From the NCBI GenBank assembly GCA_024330215.1, contig JANDLU010000005.1:1-64000 (forward strand): a stretch of DNA of 64,000 bases, written 5' to 3'. Position numbers and translations under genes: made by a program. Below the pieces are notes generated by a model. It ran no database searches, was not told the origin of the DNA, and saw only the letters and a list, made by a program, of their open reading frames with translations. Below, one piece after another: positions 7,503 through 17,859 of the stretch (the stretch's first letter is position 1; every line of letters begins with the position of its first letter). Source of the stretch: Candidatus Gaiellasilicea maunaloa. GTDB taxonomy: Bacteria; Actinomycetota; Thermoleophilia; Gaiellales; Gaiellaceae.

Positions 7503-7595
7503 CTACCAGGCCTTGTAACAGCCGAGCCTTGTAACTACCAGGCCTTGTAACAGCCGGGCCTTGTAGCAGCCAGCCTTGTAACAGACTGTTACTTG
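7495..7595. repeat. 16-bp tandem repeat (CCTTGTAAC family) between rluD and rpsB
   Basis: Six copies of CCTTGTARC begin at 7495, 7511, 7527, 7543, 7559 and 7574, a near-constant 16-base period. The tails alternate (TACCAGG, AGCCGAG, TACCAGG, AGCCGGG), giving a 32-base higher-order unit. The last copy ends in the palindrome GTAACAGACTGTTAC. A solitary identical 24-base copy of that last unit lies at 47008-47031. The first unit contains the rluD stop codon. Confidence 0.85.
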
Positions 7596-7604
7596 CCGTC
7601 CGCT

Positions 7605-7609
7605 ACACT
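7605..7609 (+). promoter_or_regulatory. Possible -10 (TACAC/TACACT) for rpsB
   Basis: TACACT begins at 7604 in CGCTACACTGG just after the tandem repeat and is about 120 bases before rpsB, leaving a long leader. It resembles the TANNNT elements elsewhere. Ribosomal protein S2 leaders often hold autoregulatory structure, but I could not recognise a defined one. Confidence 0.35.
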
Positions 7610-7731
7610 GGCGTCGTCCAGTTCCCTCCCCGGTGTGGACCGAACGAGTGGGGGTGCCGCGTTCTGAGCGCGGTTCCGCTCGCACCGCGCCGGCAGCACG
7701 CCACAACCAATCCGAGAAAGGGGCCACGTCC

Positions 7732-8747
7732 ATGCCAGTCGTGTCCATGCGCGAGCTGCTCGAGGCCGGAGTCCACTTCGGTCATCAGACCCGCCGCTGG
7801 AACCCGAAGATGAAGCGCTTCATCTTCACCGAGCGGGGCGGGATCTACATCATCGACCTGCAGCAGACCTCCGAGCTCCTCCAGGAGGCCTACGACTTCG
7901 CCCGCAACATCGCAAGTCGCGGCGGGAGCATCCTCTTCGTCGGCACGAAGAAGCAGGCCCAGGACTCGATCGAGCAGGAGGCTGCGCGCGTCGGGATGCC
8001 GTACGTATCGAACCGCTGGCTAGGCGGCCTGCTCACGAACTGGAAGACGATCACCGACCGGATCGCGCACCTGCACGAGCTCAGGCGCCTGAAGACGGAG
8101 GGACAGCTCGAGCTTCTGCCGGCGAAGGAGCGGATCACGATGCTCGCTGAGCTCGAGAAGCTCGAGTCGAACCTCGGCGGCGTCGCCGATCTGCGCCGCC
8201 AGCCCGACGCGGTCTTCATCGTCGACCTGAAGAAGGAGCAGCTCGCAGTGCGCGAGGCGCGCCGGCTCGGGCTGCCGATCATCGCGCTCGTCGACACGAA
8301 CTGCGATCCCGACGAGGCCGACTACATCATTCCCGGCAACGACGACGCGATCCGCTCCTGCAGCCTGATCGTGCGCGCGATCGCCGAGGGCATTGCCGCC
8401 GGCAAGACCCGCGTCACGGAGGCCGAGCTGAGCGCCCGCAACGGCAGCGCGGCGGCGCCGGAGGAGACAGACGGCGCGGCGACGACCGAAGCCGCCGCCC
8501 CCGCGGCCGACGAGACGCCGGCCGAGCACGAGCCGCTGAGTCAGGGCGAGACAGTGGTCGAGCCGGAGGATCTGAGCGAGATCACGGGTCAGGCGGCGGC
8601 TGACGAGCCGGCCGTGATCGCGACCGAGGAACCCGCAACGAGCGACGAGCCCACGAACCCGGAAGAATCCTCGACTGAAGGGCCAACGAATGCCGAAGGG
8701 CCAACGAACGCCGAAGGGCCAACGAACACCGAAGGGACTGAGCAACA

Positions 8748-8751
<4 letters not shown>
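7732..8751 (+). CDS. rpsB: 30S ribosomal protein S2 with acidic repeat-containing C-terminal tail
   Basis: The first about 225 residues are a standard S2: [53 protein letters not shown] and [18 protein letters not shown] are all present. The protein is 339 residues, about 90-100 longer than typical S2, because of an Ala/Glu/Thr-rich acidic tail. The tail ends in three near-perfect 18-bp direct repeats (8677-8730) encoding GPTNAE-type hexapeptides. The ATG at 7732 has Shine-Dalgarno GAGAAAGGGG. The stop overlaps the tsf start (GTGA). The tail is probably disordered and its function is unknown. Confidence 0.96.
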
Positions 8752-10334
<1,583 letters not shown>

Positions 10335-10335
<1 letters not shown>

Positions 10336-10898
10336 TGGCGACGATCGAGGAGTTCCTCCAGGATGCGACCCGCCGCATGGACAGGTCGATCGAGACGACG
10401 CGAACCGAGTTCTCGAGCGTCCGCACCGGCCGCGCGTCGGCCGCACTGCTCGACCGGATCACGATCGACTACTACGGCACGGCGACCCCGCTCAAGAACA
10501 TGGCGACGATCGGCGCGTCCGAGCCGCGCCTTCTGACCGTGCAGCCGTTCGACCCAACTCAGATCAAGGCGATCGAGAAGGCGATCCAGGAGTCCGATCT
10601 CGGCCTCACGCCCTCGAACGACGGCAAGGTCGTGCGCCTGCCGATCCCGCAGCTCACCGAAGAGCGTCGCAAGGAGCTCGTCAAGCTCGTGCGCAAATAC
10701 GGGGAGGACGGCAAGATCGCGATCCGCAACGTCCGGCGCGACGTGATGAAGGGCCTCGAGGAGCTCGTCCGGAACGGCGAGGTCGGAGACGACGAGGAGC
10801 GGCGCGGCGAGGCGCAGGTGCAGAAGCTGACGGACGAGCACACCAAGACGATCGACGGCCTGATCAGGCACAAGGAAACAGAGATCATGGAGGTGTGA
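10335..10898 (+). CDS. frr: Ribosome recycling factor
   Basis: RRF splits post-termination ribosomes together with EF-G. The 187-residue length and motifs (RTGRASAALLDRITIDYYG, PLKNMATI, KAIEKAIQESDLGL, IRNVRRDVMKGLEEL) match the family throughout. It follows pyrH with a one-base overlap, and a GTG inside the frr stop region (10895) may start uppS. Confidence 0.96.
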
Positions 10899-11650
10899 GC
10901 GAGCCGCGCGCCGAACCACCAGGCGTAAATGCCGTGCCGATCCCTAACCACGATTCGCGCGAAGCGCGAAGCGTGGCTTGCGTGGCACTCATCATGGACG
11001 GCAACGGGCGCTGGGCGGAGGCTCGAGGGCTGCCGGTCGCCGACGGTCATCGCGCGGGCACCCGTGCGCTGCGTCGTACCGTCGAGGCGGCGATCGAGCT
11101 CGGCGTCCGCTCGCTCGCGGTCTACGCCTTCTCGACCGAGAACTGGTCGCGCCCCGTCGAGGAGGTCGACGACCTGATGGAGATCTTCGGCGAGTCGATC
11201 GAGCGCGAGCTCCCGGACCTGGCCGAGCAGGGCGTGCGAACGAGGTTCTTCGGCCGCCGAGATCGTGCGCCCGAGCCGTTGCGGGCCCAGATGGAGGCGC
11301 TCGAGGCGGTGACCGCCGACAACGACCGGCTCGACCTCTGGATCGCGTTCGACTACGGCGGTCGCGCGGAGCTCGTCGATGCCGCGCGGCGGCTCGTGCA
11401 GGACGCAGTGCCCGCGGGCGAGATCGACGAAGAGTCGCTCGCGGCCCGCCTGCACGCGCCCGGCCTCCCCGACCCCGATCTCCTGATCCGCACCTCCGGA
11501 GAGCTGCGGCTCTCGAATTTTCTCCTCTGGCAGAGCGCCTACTCGGAGCTCGTCTTCGTCGACACGCTCTGGCCCGACTTCGGCCGGGCGGAGCTCGAGG
11601 CCGCGCTCGCCGAGTACGCGAGCCGGCAGCGACGGTTCGGCGGCCGATGA
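10895..11650 (+). CDS. uppS: Isoprenyl transferase (undecaprenyl diphosphate synthase type)
   Basis: UppS condenses isopentenyl diphosphate onto farnesyl diphosphate to make the C55 carrier of wall synthesis. LIMDGNGRWAEARGLPVADG with the catalytic Asp, HRAGTRALRRTVEAAIELGV, VYAFSTENWSRP and DLLIRTSGELRLSNFLLWQ are clear. GTG 10895 overlaps the frr stop (GTGA) and gives 252 residues. In-frame GTGs at 10973 or 10982 would give a more typical short N-terminus directly before the conserved core. The extra N-terminal codons contain a 13-bp imperfect inverted repeat (10948-10976), so the later start is a real alternative. Confidence 0.92.
   Translation: MSEPRAEPPGVNAVPIPNHDSREARSVACVALIMDGNGRWAEARGLPVADGHRAGTRALRRTVEAAIELGVRSLAVYAFSTENWSRPVEEVDDLMEIFGESIERELPDLAEQGVRTRFFGRRDRAPEPLRAQMEALEAVTADNDRLDLWIAFDYGGRAELVDAARRLVQDAVPAGEIDEESLAARLHAPGLPDPDLLIRTSGELRLSNFLLWQSAYSELVFVDTLWPDFGRAELEAALAEYASRQRRFGGR
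10948..10976. repeat. Inverted repeat at the uppS 5' end
   Basis: CCACGATTCGCGC and GCGCGAAGCGTGG are inverted copies with one mismatch, separated by GAA. It lies either in the first codons of uppS or, if the start is GTG 10973, just in front of them. The role is unknown. Confidence 0.6.
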
Positions 11651-11780
11651 GCTTCGCCCGGATGAGCGTCGTCAGCGGCGTGGGCTCGACGAAGCCGGCC
11701 CGAGAGCGCAGGCGGCGGCTTTGCAGGCGCCGAAGCGGGGCACGCGCGGAAGCGCCGGCTTTGCCGGTGCTGGAGCGGGA

Positions 11781-12578
11781 GTGAGCCAGTTCGTCTCGCG
11801 CCTGCTCGTTACGATCGTGGCCCTGCCCGTCGTGCTCTACCTCGTCTGGCTCGGCGGCTGGTGGATCCTCGCGCTCGCGCTCGTCGCCGCCCTGATCGGA
11901 CTGCACGAGCTCTACGTGATGGCGCGAGGACTGCGCCCGCTCGTGCTCGCCGGCTACGCAGGGGCGATCGCCACTCTCCTCGGGGCCGAGCTCGGGGGCG
12001 CAGCCTGGATGACGGGAGGCTTCGCGCTGACGCTCCTCTTCGCGTTCGTGCTCTACGGGATCGCCGAGACGCGCCAGACCGCGACGATCACGATCGGCTC
12101 GACGGTGCTCGGGGTGGCGTGGATCGCGCTCGGGCTCGGGCATCTGCTGCTCCTGCGAGCCATTCCAGAGCACGGCCGGCTCGCGGTCTTCACCGTCCTC
12201 ATCGCGGTCTTCGCCGACGACACCGCCGCGTATGGGGTGGGCAGGTTGATCGGGCGCCGCAAGCTCGCACCCACCCTCTCGCCCGGAAAGACCTGGGAAG
12301 GCTTCCTCGCAGGCTCGGCGGTAGCGATCGCAGTCGCGTTCTTCGCACTCTACGAGCAGGACTTCCTGACGATTCCGGAGTCCCTCGTCCTCGGTGCCGC
12401 GATCGCGCTCGCCGGCGCGGCGGGCGATCTCTTCGAGTCGGCGCTGAAACGCGATCTCCAGGTGAAAGACTCCGGCCGGCTGCTCGGCGCCCACGGCGGC
12501 ATGCTCGACCGAATCGACGCGCACCTGTTCGCCGCCGTCGCGGCCTTCTACGTCATCCTCGCCTTCGGGTACGGGTAG
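11781..12578 (+). CDS. cdsA: Phosphatidate cytidylyltransferase
   Basis: CdsA makes CDP-diacylglycerol, the precursor of acidic phospholipids and the substrate of the PgsA-type enzyme encoded at 20567. The 265-residue protein has about seven to eight membrane helices. The C-terminal family signature runs from KRDLQVKDSGRLLGAHGG to MLDRIDAHLFAA. SPGKTWEGFLAGS is a second signature. GTG 11781 is chosen because the hydrophobic core starts at once (VSQFVSRLLVTIVALPVVLY). The open frame extends upstream through a GC-rich stretch (11651-11780) with no family similarity. Confidence 0.92.
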   Translation: MSQFVSRLLVTIVALPVVLYLVWLGGWWILALALVAALIGLHELYVMARGLRPLVLAGYAGAIATLLGAELGGAAWMTGGFALTLLFAFVLYGIAETRQTATITIGSTVLGVAWIALGLGHLLLLRAIPEHGRLAVFTVLIAVFADDTAAYGVGRLIGRRKLAPTLSPGKTWEGFLAGSAVAIAVAFFALYEQDFLTIPESLVLGAAIALAGAAGDLFESALKRDLQVKDSGRLLGAHGGMLDRIDAHLFAAVAAFYVILAFGYG

Positions 12579-12611
12579 CGCCGCCGACGAGGGTTCCGTA
12601 CGCCGTACCCC

Positions 12612-12617
12612 TACACT
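12612..12617 (+). promoter_or_regulatory. TANNNT -10 element for dxr
   Basis: TACACT is followed by seven bases and GTG 12625. GTG 12619 is only one base away and could not be translated from a transcript beginning at the expected site, so this element favours 12625 as the true dxr start. Confidence 0.5.
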
Positions 12618-12618
12618 G

Positions 12619-13701
12619 GTGAACGTGCGGCGAATCGCTCTCCTCGGAGCCACCGGCTCGATCGGCAGGCAGGCGATCGCCGTCGTCGAGGCCTCGCCGG
12701 AGCTCGAGCTCTGCGCACTCGCTTCGGGGTCGAGCGATCTCGACGCGCTCGCCGCGCGATCCGGGGTCGAGCACGTCCAGCTTGGCGGCGATCTGACCGA
12801 GTTGCTCGAGCGCGCACGGCCGGACATCGTCCTGAACGCCGTCGTCGGATTCACCGGGATCGGCGCGACCCTCTGGGCGCTGGAGCGAGGCATCACGCTG
12901 GCACTCGCGAACAAGGAGAGCCTGGTCGCGGCCGGCGAGCTGGCCCGCAGCGCGCAGGAGCGTGGGGGCGGATTGCTGCTTCCGGTCGACTCGGAGCACA
13001 GCGCCGTCTTCCAATGTCTGGAGGGCAGCGCGAGAGAAGCGGTCGACTCGATCGTGCTCACGGCCTCGGGCGGTCCATTCCGCGGTCGCAATCGCGAGGA
13101 GCTCGCTGACGTGACCGTCGAGGACGCCCTTTCCCATCCGACCTGGAGCATGGGTCCGAAGATCACGGTCGACTCGGCCACGCTCGCCAACAAGGGGCTG
13201 GAGCTGATCGAGGCACACGTCCTCTTCGGGCTTTCGTACGACCGGATCGAGGTCGTCGTCCATCCGAGCTCGATCGTTCACGGCCTCGTCCGCTTCCGGG
13301 ACGGCGCGGCGCTCGCGCATCTCGGCTATCCGGACATGCAGGTTCCGATCTCGTGGGCGCTGACCTATCCCGACCGCGCCGCCACGGATCTGCCCAGGCT
13401 CGACCTGGCAGGTGGGCTCACGCTCGAGTTCGCCGCCCCCGACCTCGAGACGTTCCCGCTGCTCGCGCTCGCCCGCCGGGCCGGCGAGCTCGGGGGCACC
13501 TACCCGTGTGCCTACAACGCGGCGAACGAGACCGCTGTCGCTGCGTTCCTCGAAGGCCGGCTGTCGTTCCTCGGGATCGCCGACGTGGTCGAAGCGGCGC
13601 TCGCCGCCGCCGCCGGCGCGCCGGCCCGGGATCTCGAAGAGCTCGTCGAGGCGGACTCTCAGGCCCGTCGACTCGCCGAGCAGGGCATGTCGGTCGCGTG
13701 A
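12619..13701 (+). CDS. dxr: 1-deoxy-D-xylulose-5-phosphate reductoisomerase
   Basis: DXR catalyses the second step of the MEP isoprenoid pathway, using NADPH. The 360-residue protein has the Rossmann motif LLGATGSIGRQAI, the NKES motif in LALANKESLVAAG, metal and substrate motifs PVDSEHSAVFQCLEG, LTASGGPFRGR, SHPTWSMGPKITVDSATLAN and GLELIEAH, and a C-terminal domain with NAANETAVAAFL. Two in-frame GTGs are possible; the upstream TACACT is better spaced for GTG 12625. Its stop overlaps rseP. ispG of the same pathway follows rseP. Confidence 0.95.
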   Translation: MNVRRIALLGATGSIGRQAIAVVEASPELELCALASGSSDLDALAARSGVEHVQLGGDLTELLERARPDIVLNAVVGFTGIGATLWALERGITLALANKESLVAAGELARSAQERGGGLLLPVDSEHSAVFQCLEGSAREAVDSIVLTASGGPFRGRNREELADVTVEDALSHPTWSMGPKITVDSATLANKGLELIEAHVLFGLSYDRIEVVVHPSSIVHGLVRFRDGAALAHLGYPDMQVPISWALTYPDRAATDLPRLDLAGGLTLEFAAPDLETFPLLALARRAGELGGTYPCAYNAANETAVAAFLEGRLSFLGIADVVEAALAAAAGAPARDLEELVEADSQARRLAEQGMSVA

Positions 13702-14912
13702 GCATCTTCATCTCCATCGTCGGGCTGGGCCTCCTGATCCTGATCCACGAGGCCGGGCACTTCTTCGTCGCGCGCGCGGTCGGGATGAACCCGCGCAAGT
13801 TCTACGTCGGGTTCCCGCCGGCGCTTGCGAAGACCACGCGAAACGGGATCGAGTACGGGATCGGTGCGATTCCGCTCGGCGGCTACGTGAAGATCCCCGG
13901 GATGCACAGGCCCGCCGCTGGCGACCTCGACGTCCATTTCGGACGCGCGGTCGCCGAGCAGCCGTCGCTCGGGCCTGCGGTCGAGGAGCTCCGCCGGCGG
14001 CTCGCCGTCGAGGATCACGTGCACTCCCGCGAGGCGGTCGCGAAGCTCGCCACCGAGCTCGAGCTCGCCGAGCTCTCCGCGCCTGCGCGGAAAGCGGCTG
14101 AGCGCGGCACGGGCGATATCGACGACGCACTCGGTCCCGATGCGTACTGGCGCGCGCGAACCTGGAAGCGCGTGGCCGTCATCTTCGCCGGCCCGGGAGC
14201 CAACCTCGTGCTCGCGGTCGTCCTCTTTGCCGCCCTCTTCATGGCCGGCGGCGGCAGTGCGACGCAGACGGTCGACGAGATCGTGGCCGACTCGCCCGCC
14301 GCGAGTGCCGATCTCCGGCCCGGCGACCGGATCGTCGCGATCGAGGGCTCACCGATCGACGCCGCGAGCCAGATCCCCGAGCGGATCTCGGGCTCCGACG
14401 GCCGCGAGCTGACGCTGACGGTCGTGCGCGACGGCGAGCAAGTCTCACTCGGGCCGGTGCGGCCGGAGCTGACCGACGGTGCCTTCCGGCTCGGCTTCGC
14501 CCTCCGCGGCGAAGCACTCGGCCCCGTCGACTCGACGTGGCAGGCGGTCCGCGTCACCGGGATCGTGACGAAGGCGATTGGCGCCTCGATCGGCCGGCTC
14601 GTGACGGGCGACGGCCGGGACGAGATCTCGAGTCCGGTCGGGATCGTCCAGGGCTCCTCCCAGGCAGTCGAGCGCGGCGCCGAGTCGTATCTTTGGGTGC
14701 TCGGATTGATCAGCCTCTCGCTCGCGCTCCTGAACCTGCTGCCCCTGTTGCCGCTCGACGGCGGCCACATCGCCTTCTCGCTGCTCGAGGGGATCCGCGG
14801 CAAGGCGGTCGCGCGCGAGGTCTACGAGCGCGTCTCGGTCGTCGGGATCGCGCTCGTCCTGCTCCTCTTCTTCATCGGCCTCACGAACGACATCGGGCGG
14901 CTCGGGAGCTAA
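13698..14912 (+). CDS. rseP: RseP-type site-2 intramembrane zinc metalloprotease
   Basis: This 404-residue S2P protease cuts membrane-bound substrates such as anti-sigma factors or signal-peptide remnants. The HEXXH zinc motif is in LLILIHEAGHFFVARAVG, a PDZ domain covers about residues 190-275, and the second metal motif is LLPLLPLDGGHIAFSLLEG. Between the first helix region and the PDZ there is a hydrophilic insert of about 80 residues, larger than in E. coli RseP. The GTG overlaps the dxr stop (GTGA). The TAA stop touches a strong hairpin. The substrate is not identifiable; no obvious anti-sigma partner with a membrane helix is in the window. Confidence 0.92.
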   Translation: MSIFISIVGLGLLILIHEAGHFFVARAVGMNPRKFYVGFPPALAKTTRNGIEYGIGAIPLGGYVKIPGMHRPAAGDLDVHFGRAVAEQPSLGPAVEELRRRLAVEDHVHSREAVAKLATELELAELSAPARKAAERGTGDIDDALGPDAYWRARTWKRVAVIFAGPGANLVLAVVLFAALFMAGGGSATQTVDEIVADSPAASADLRPGDRIVAIEGSPIDAASQIPERISGSDGRELTLTVVRDGEQVSLGPVRPELTDGAFRLGFALRGEALGPVDSTWQAVRVTGIVTKAIGASIGRLVTGDGRDEISSPVGIVQGSSQAVERGAESYLWVLGLISLSLALLNLLPLLPLDGGHIAFSLLEGIRGKAVAREVYERVSVVGIALVLLLFFIGLTNDIGRLGS

Positions 14913-14941
14913 GACTTCGTGTTCTTTGAACACGAAGTCTT
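14911..14941. repeat. 14-bp perfect hairpin at the rseP stop (GTGTTC/GAACAC family)
   Basis: Arms AAGACTTCGTGTTC and GAACACGAAGTCTT are perfectly complementary around loop TTT. The left arm starts inside the rseP TAA. It could end the rseP transcript, although no T-run follows. A related weaker hairpin lies 46 bases downstream. Confidence 0.75.
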
Positions 14942-14986
14942 AGGGAACGGCGCTCCGGGGAACTCCACGTGGGCGACCCCGAACGC

Positions 14987-15005
14987 TTGTGTTCATAGAA
15001 CACAA
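14987..15005. repeat. Second GTGTTC/GAACAC hairpin upstream of ispG
   Basis: TTGTGTTC and GAACACAA are separated by ATA. The core GTGTTC-N3-GAACAC is shared with the hairpin at 14911-14941. It lies just upstream of the ispG -10 element, so a regulator binding the two sites is possible. Confidence 0.6.
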
Positions 15006-15017
15006 AGTTCTCGCCGC

Positions 15018-15023
15018 TACCCT
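15018..15023 (+). promoter_or_regulatory. TANNNT -10 element, leaderless type, for ispG
   Basis: TACCCT is followed by seven bases and ATG 15031 with no Shine-Dalgarno. Confidence 0.6.
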
Positions 15024-15030
15024 GTGATCG

Positions 15031-16164
15031 ATGGCGTCGAGCGTCGGGATCCGGGTCGGCAACGTCGCGATCGGGGGCGGCGCGCCCGTCGTCGTCCAGT
15101 CGATGACCCTGACGCCGACGCGCAACGTCGAGGCGACGACCGCGCAGATCGCGGCACTCGCCTCGGCCGGCTGCGAGATCGTCCGCTGCGCCGTCCCGAA
15201 GCTCGAGGACGCTGAGGCACTGAAGCGAATCGTCCGCCTTTCGCCGCTGCCGGTGATCGCGGACATCCACTTCAACGCCTCGCTCGCGCTGAAGGCGATC
15301 GAGGCCGGTGTCGCCGCGGTGCGGATCAACCCGGGCAACATCGGCGGGCCGGACAAGGTCGAGCTCGTGGTGAAGACGGCGAAGCGAGCCGGGATCCCGA
15401 TGCGGATCGGCGCCAACTCCGGCTCGCTTCCGAAGCATCTCGAGCAGCTCGCCCAGGCCGACCAGGCCGAGGCGCTCGTCGAGGCCGCCCTCGAGGAGGT
15501 GGAGCTCCTCGAGAAGCTCGATTTCCGCGACTTCAAGATCTCGGTCAAGTCGAGCCACGTGCCGACGATGATCCGCGCCTACCGGATGCTCGCGGACAAG
15601 GTTCCCTACCCGCTCCATCTCGGCGTCACGGAGGCGGGCACACCCTTCTCCGGCTCGATCAAGAGCGCCGTCGGGATGGGCGCCCTGCTCGTGGACGGGA
15701 TCGGCGACACGATCCGCGTCTCCCTCACGGCCGACCCGGTCAAGGAGATCGAGGCGGCGTTCGAGATCCTGAAGGCGCTCGGCCTGCGCGAGCGCGGCCC
15801 GGTGATGATCTCGTGCCCTTCGTGCGGCCGCGACAACGTCGGCGTCGAGAACCTTGCCGTCGTCGTCGAGGAGCGGCTCAAGACCTATCCCGAAGCCTTC
15901 GAGGTCGCCGTCATGGGCTGCGCAGTGAACGGACCGGGGGAGGCCGGCGACGCCGACTTCGGGATCGCCGGCGGCCGCGACGTGGGCTTTCTCTACGCCC
16001 ATGGGCGCGTGCTCAAGAAGGTCTCGTCCGAGACCCTGATCGACGAGCTCTTCGTCGAGATCGACCGCTGGATTGCGGCCGGGATGCCGCGCCCGAAGCG
16101 GCTGAAGATGGCGAAGCCCGCTGCGCTCGCGATGGCGGAAGCCTCGCTGATTCCGCTGGATTAG
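15031..16164 (+). CDS. ispG: 4-hydroxy-3-methylbut-2-enyl diphosphate synthase (flavodoxin)
   Basis: IspG (GcpE) is the [4Fe-4S] enzyme converting MEcPP to HMBPP late in the MEP pathway. The 377-residue length is normal. VVVQSMTLTPTRNVEATTAQ opens the TIM-barrel, with PVIADIHFNASLALKA and RINPGNIGG. The cluster ligands are the two cysteines of SCPSCGRDNVGVENLA and the Cys of MGCAVNGPGEA, with the conserved Glu after it. A leaderless promoter precedes it, and the stop TAG forms part of the proS -10 element. Confidence 0.96.
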   Translation: MASSVGIRVGNVAIGGGAPVVVQSMTLTPTRNVEATTAQIAALASAGCEIVRCAVPKLEDAEALKRIVRLSPLPVIADIHFNASLALKAIEAGVAAVRINPGNIGGPDKVELVVKTAKRAGIPMRIGANSGSLPKHLEQLAQADQAEALVEAALEEVELLEKLDFRDFKISVKSSHVPTMIRAYRMLADKVPYPLHLGVTEAGTPFSGSIKSAVGMGALLVDGIGDTIRVSLTADPVKEIEAAFEILKALGLRERGPVMISCPSCGRDNVGVENLAVVVEERLKTYPEAFEVAVMGCAVNGPGEAGDADFGIAGGRDVGFLYAHGRVLKKVSSETLIDELFVEIDRWIAAGMPRPKRLKMAKPAALAMAEASLIPLD

Positions 16165-16167
16165 GCT
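16162..16167 (+). promoter_or_regulatory. TANNNT -10 element for proS, overlapping the ispG stop codon
   Basis: TAGGCT contains the ispG stop (TAG 16162-16164) and is followed by six bases and ATG 16174. The stop and the promoter share bases. Confidence 0.55.
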
Positions 16168-16173
16168 CTCGCG

Positions 16174-17859
16174 ATGATCCATCGTGCGTCCCGGCTCTTC
16201 CTCCCGACGCTGCGCGACGCGCCAGCGGACGCAGAAGCGGTGTCGCACAAGCTGCTCGTCCGCGGCGGCTTCATCCGCCAGGTCACGGCCGGGGTCTGGA
16301 GCTTCCTGCCGCTCGGCTGGCGCGTGCACCAGAAGTGCGTCCGGATCGTCCGTGAGGAGATCGACGCGATCGGCGGCCAGGAGATGCTTATGCCCGTGCT
16401 GACGCCGATCGAGCTCTGGCAGCACACCAAGCGCGATCACATCCAGGAGCTCTTCCGGCTCAAGGATCGCAACGGTCGCGACTACGTGTTGCCGATGACG
16501 CACGAAGAGACGGTCACCTTCCACGCGCGCGAGCTTCAGAGCTACCGGCAGCTACCACAGATCCTCTATCACTTCGCGATCAAGGAGCGCGACGAGCCGC
16601 GTCCCCGAGGCGGCCTACTTCGGCTGCGCGAGTTCATCATGAAGGACTCGTACTCCTTCGACCGCGACGAGGAGGGGCTTGCAAAGAGCTTCGAGCTCCA
16701 TCGCGGCGCCTACGAGCGCATCTTCGAGCGAAGCGGCATCGAGGTGTTCGGCGTCGAGGCGGAATCCGGGATGATGGGCGGGAGCGAGTCGTTCGATTTC
16801 CTGGCTCCGTCGGGCTCAGGCGAGAACACGCTCGTTACCTGCGACAACGGTGACTTCGCCGCCGACCTCGAGGTTGCTCGCTCGGTCCCGCGTGCGCCAC
16901 GGTTCCCCACTCGACTCGACGTGCCCATCGCAATCGAGACGCCGGGCATCAAGACCTGCGAGGCGCTCGCGGCGAGCCTCGGGATCGACCTTGCTGCAAC
17001 ATCGAAGGCGATGCCGGTGACGAAACAGGACGGCACCGTTGCGCTCGCACTCGTCCGCGGCGACGATCGACTCGAGGAGACGAAGCTCGTCTCAGCTCTC
17101 GGCTCCGACTCTAGGCCCGCGACCGACGGGGAGATCCTCGCGGTGTTCGGAGCCGAGGGCGGCTCGCTGGGACCGGTCGGCTTCGCGGGCGAGATTATCG
17201 CGGACGAGACGTTGCGCGACGGCCAGTTCGTCGCAGGGGCGAACAAGACCGGGTTCCACCTGCGCGGCGTCGAAGCGGGGCGAGACTTCGAGCCGCGCTT
17301 CGCCGACATCCGCCAGCCGAAGGAGGGCGACACGTGCCCCCACTGTGGTGGCGCGCTCGGCTTCCAGACGGCGATCGAGCTCGGGCACATCTTCAAGCTC
17401 GGCACCCGCTACTCGGAGCCGCTCGGAACCAGCTTCCTCGATGAGGATGGGCAGGAGCGGCCGGTGATCATGGGTAGCTACGGGATCGGGCCGGCACGGA
17501 TGATGGCGGCCGCGGTCGAGCAGCACCACGACGAGCACGGGATCGTCTGGCCGGCGGCGATCGCGCCGTACGACGTGCACGTGCTCGCGCTCGCCGGCGA
17601 TGACGAGGCGATTCTCGCTCTTGCCGGCGAGGTCGCCGACTCCCTGTCCACGGTGGGGCTCGAAGTCCTACTCGACGACCGCGACCTTCGGCACGGAGAG
17701 AAGTTCGCCGACGCCGACCTGATCGGCTGCCCCTCTCGGATCACCGTCGGCAAGAAGACGCTCGCAGACGGGGCGGTCGATCTCCGCCTCCGGGCAACAG
17801 GGAAGGACGAGCGCATCGGGCGTTTGGAGGTCGCAAAACGGGTAGTCGGGACCCGATGA
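16174..17859 (+). CDS. proS: Prolyl-tRNA synthetase
   Basis: This class II synthetase charges tRNA-Pro. At 561 residues it is the bacterial type with the INS editing domain. SHKLLVRGGFIRQVTAGVWS and LPLGWRVHQK begin the catalytic domain, motif 2 is around PRGGLLRLREFIMKDSYSFD, the editing domain spans about residues 220-400, motif 3 is around MGSYGIGPARMMAAAVEQHHD, and the C-terminal anticodon-binding domain has LEVLLDDRDLRHGEKFADAD. The gene is followed by an XRE gene and by tRNA-Pro(GGG) within 330 bases. Confidence 0.96.
   Translation: MIHRASRLFLPTLRDAPADAEAVSHKLLVRGGFIRQVTAGVWSFLPLGWRVHQKCVRIVREEIDAIGGQEMLMPVLTPIELWQHTKRDHIQELFRLKDRNGRDYVLPMTHEETVTFHARELQSYRQLPQILYHFAIKERDEPRPRGGLLRLREFIMKDSYSFDRDEEGLAKSFELHRGAYERIFERSGIEVFGVEAESGMMGGSESFDFLAPSGSGENTLVTCDNGDFAADLEVARSVPRAPRFPTRLDVPIAIETPGIKTCEALAASLGIDLAATSKAMPVTKQDGTVALALVRGDDRLEETKLVSALGSDSRPATDGEILAVFGAEGGSLGPVGFAGEIIADETLRDGQFVAGANKTGFHLRGVEAGRDFEPRFADIRQPKEGDTCPHCGGALGFQTAIELGHIFKLGTRYSEPLGTSFLDEDGQERPVIMGSYGIGPARMMAAAVEQHHDEHGIVWPAAIAPYDVHVLALAGDDEAILALAGEVADSLSTVGLEVLLDDRDLRHGEKFADADLIGCPSRITVGKKTLADGAVDLRLRATGKDERIGRLEVAKRVVGTR

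Noticed and set aside
7495-7595. CRISPR-like array
   Set aside because: Units are 16 bases with no variable spacers of CRISPR length and no cas genes; it is a simple tandem repeat.
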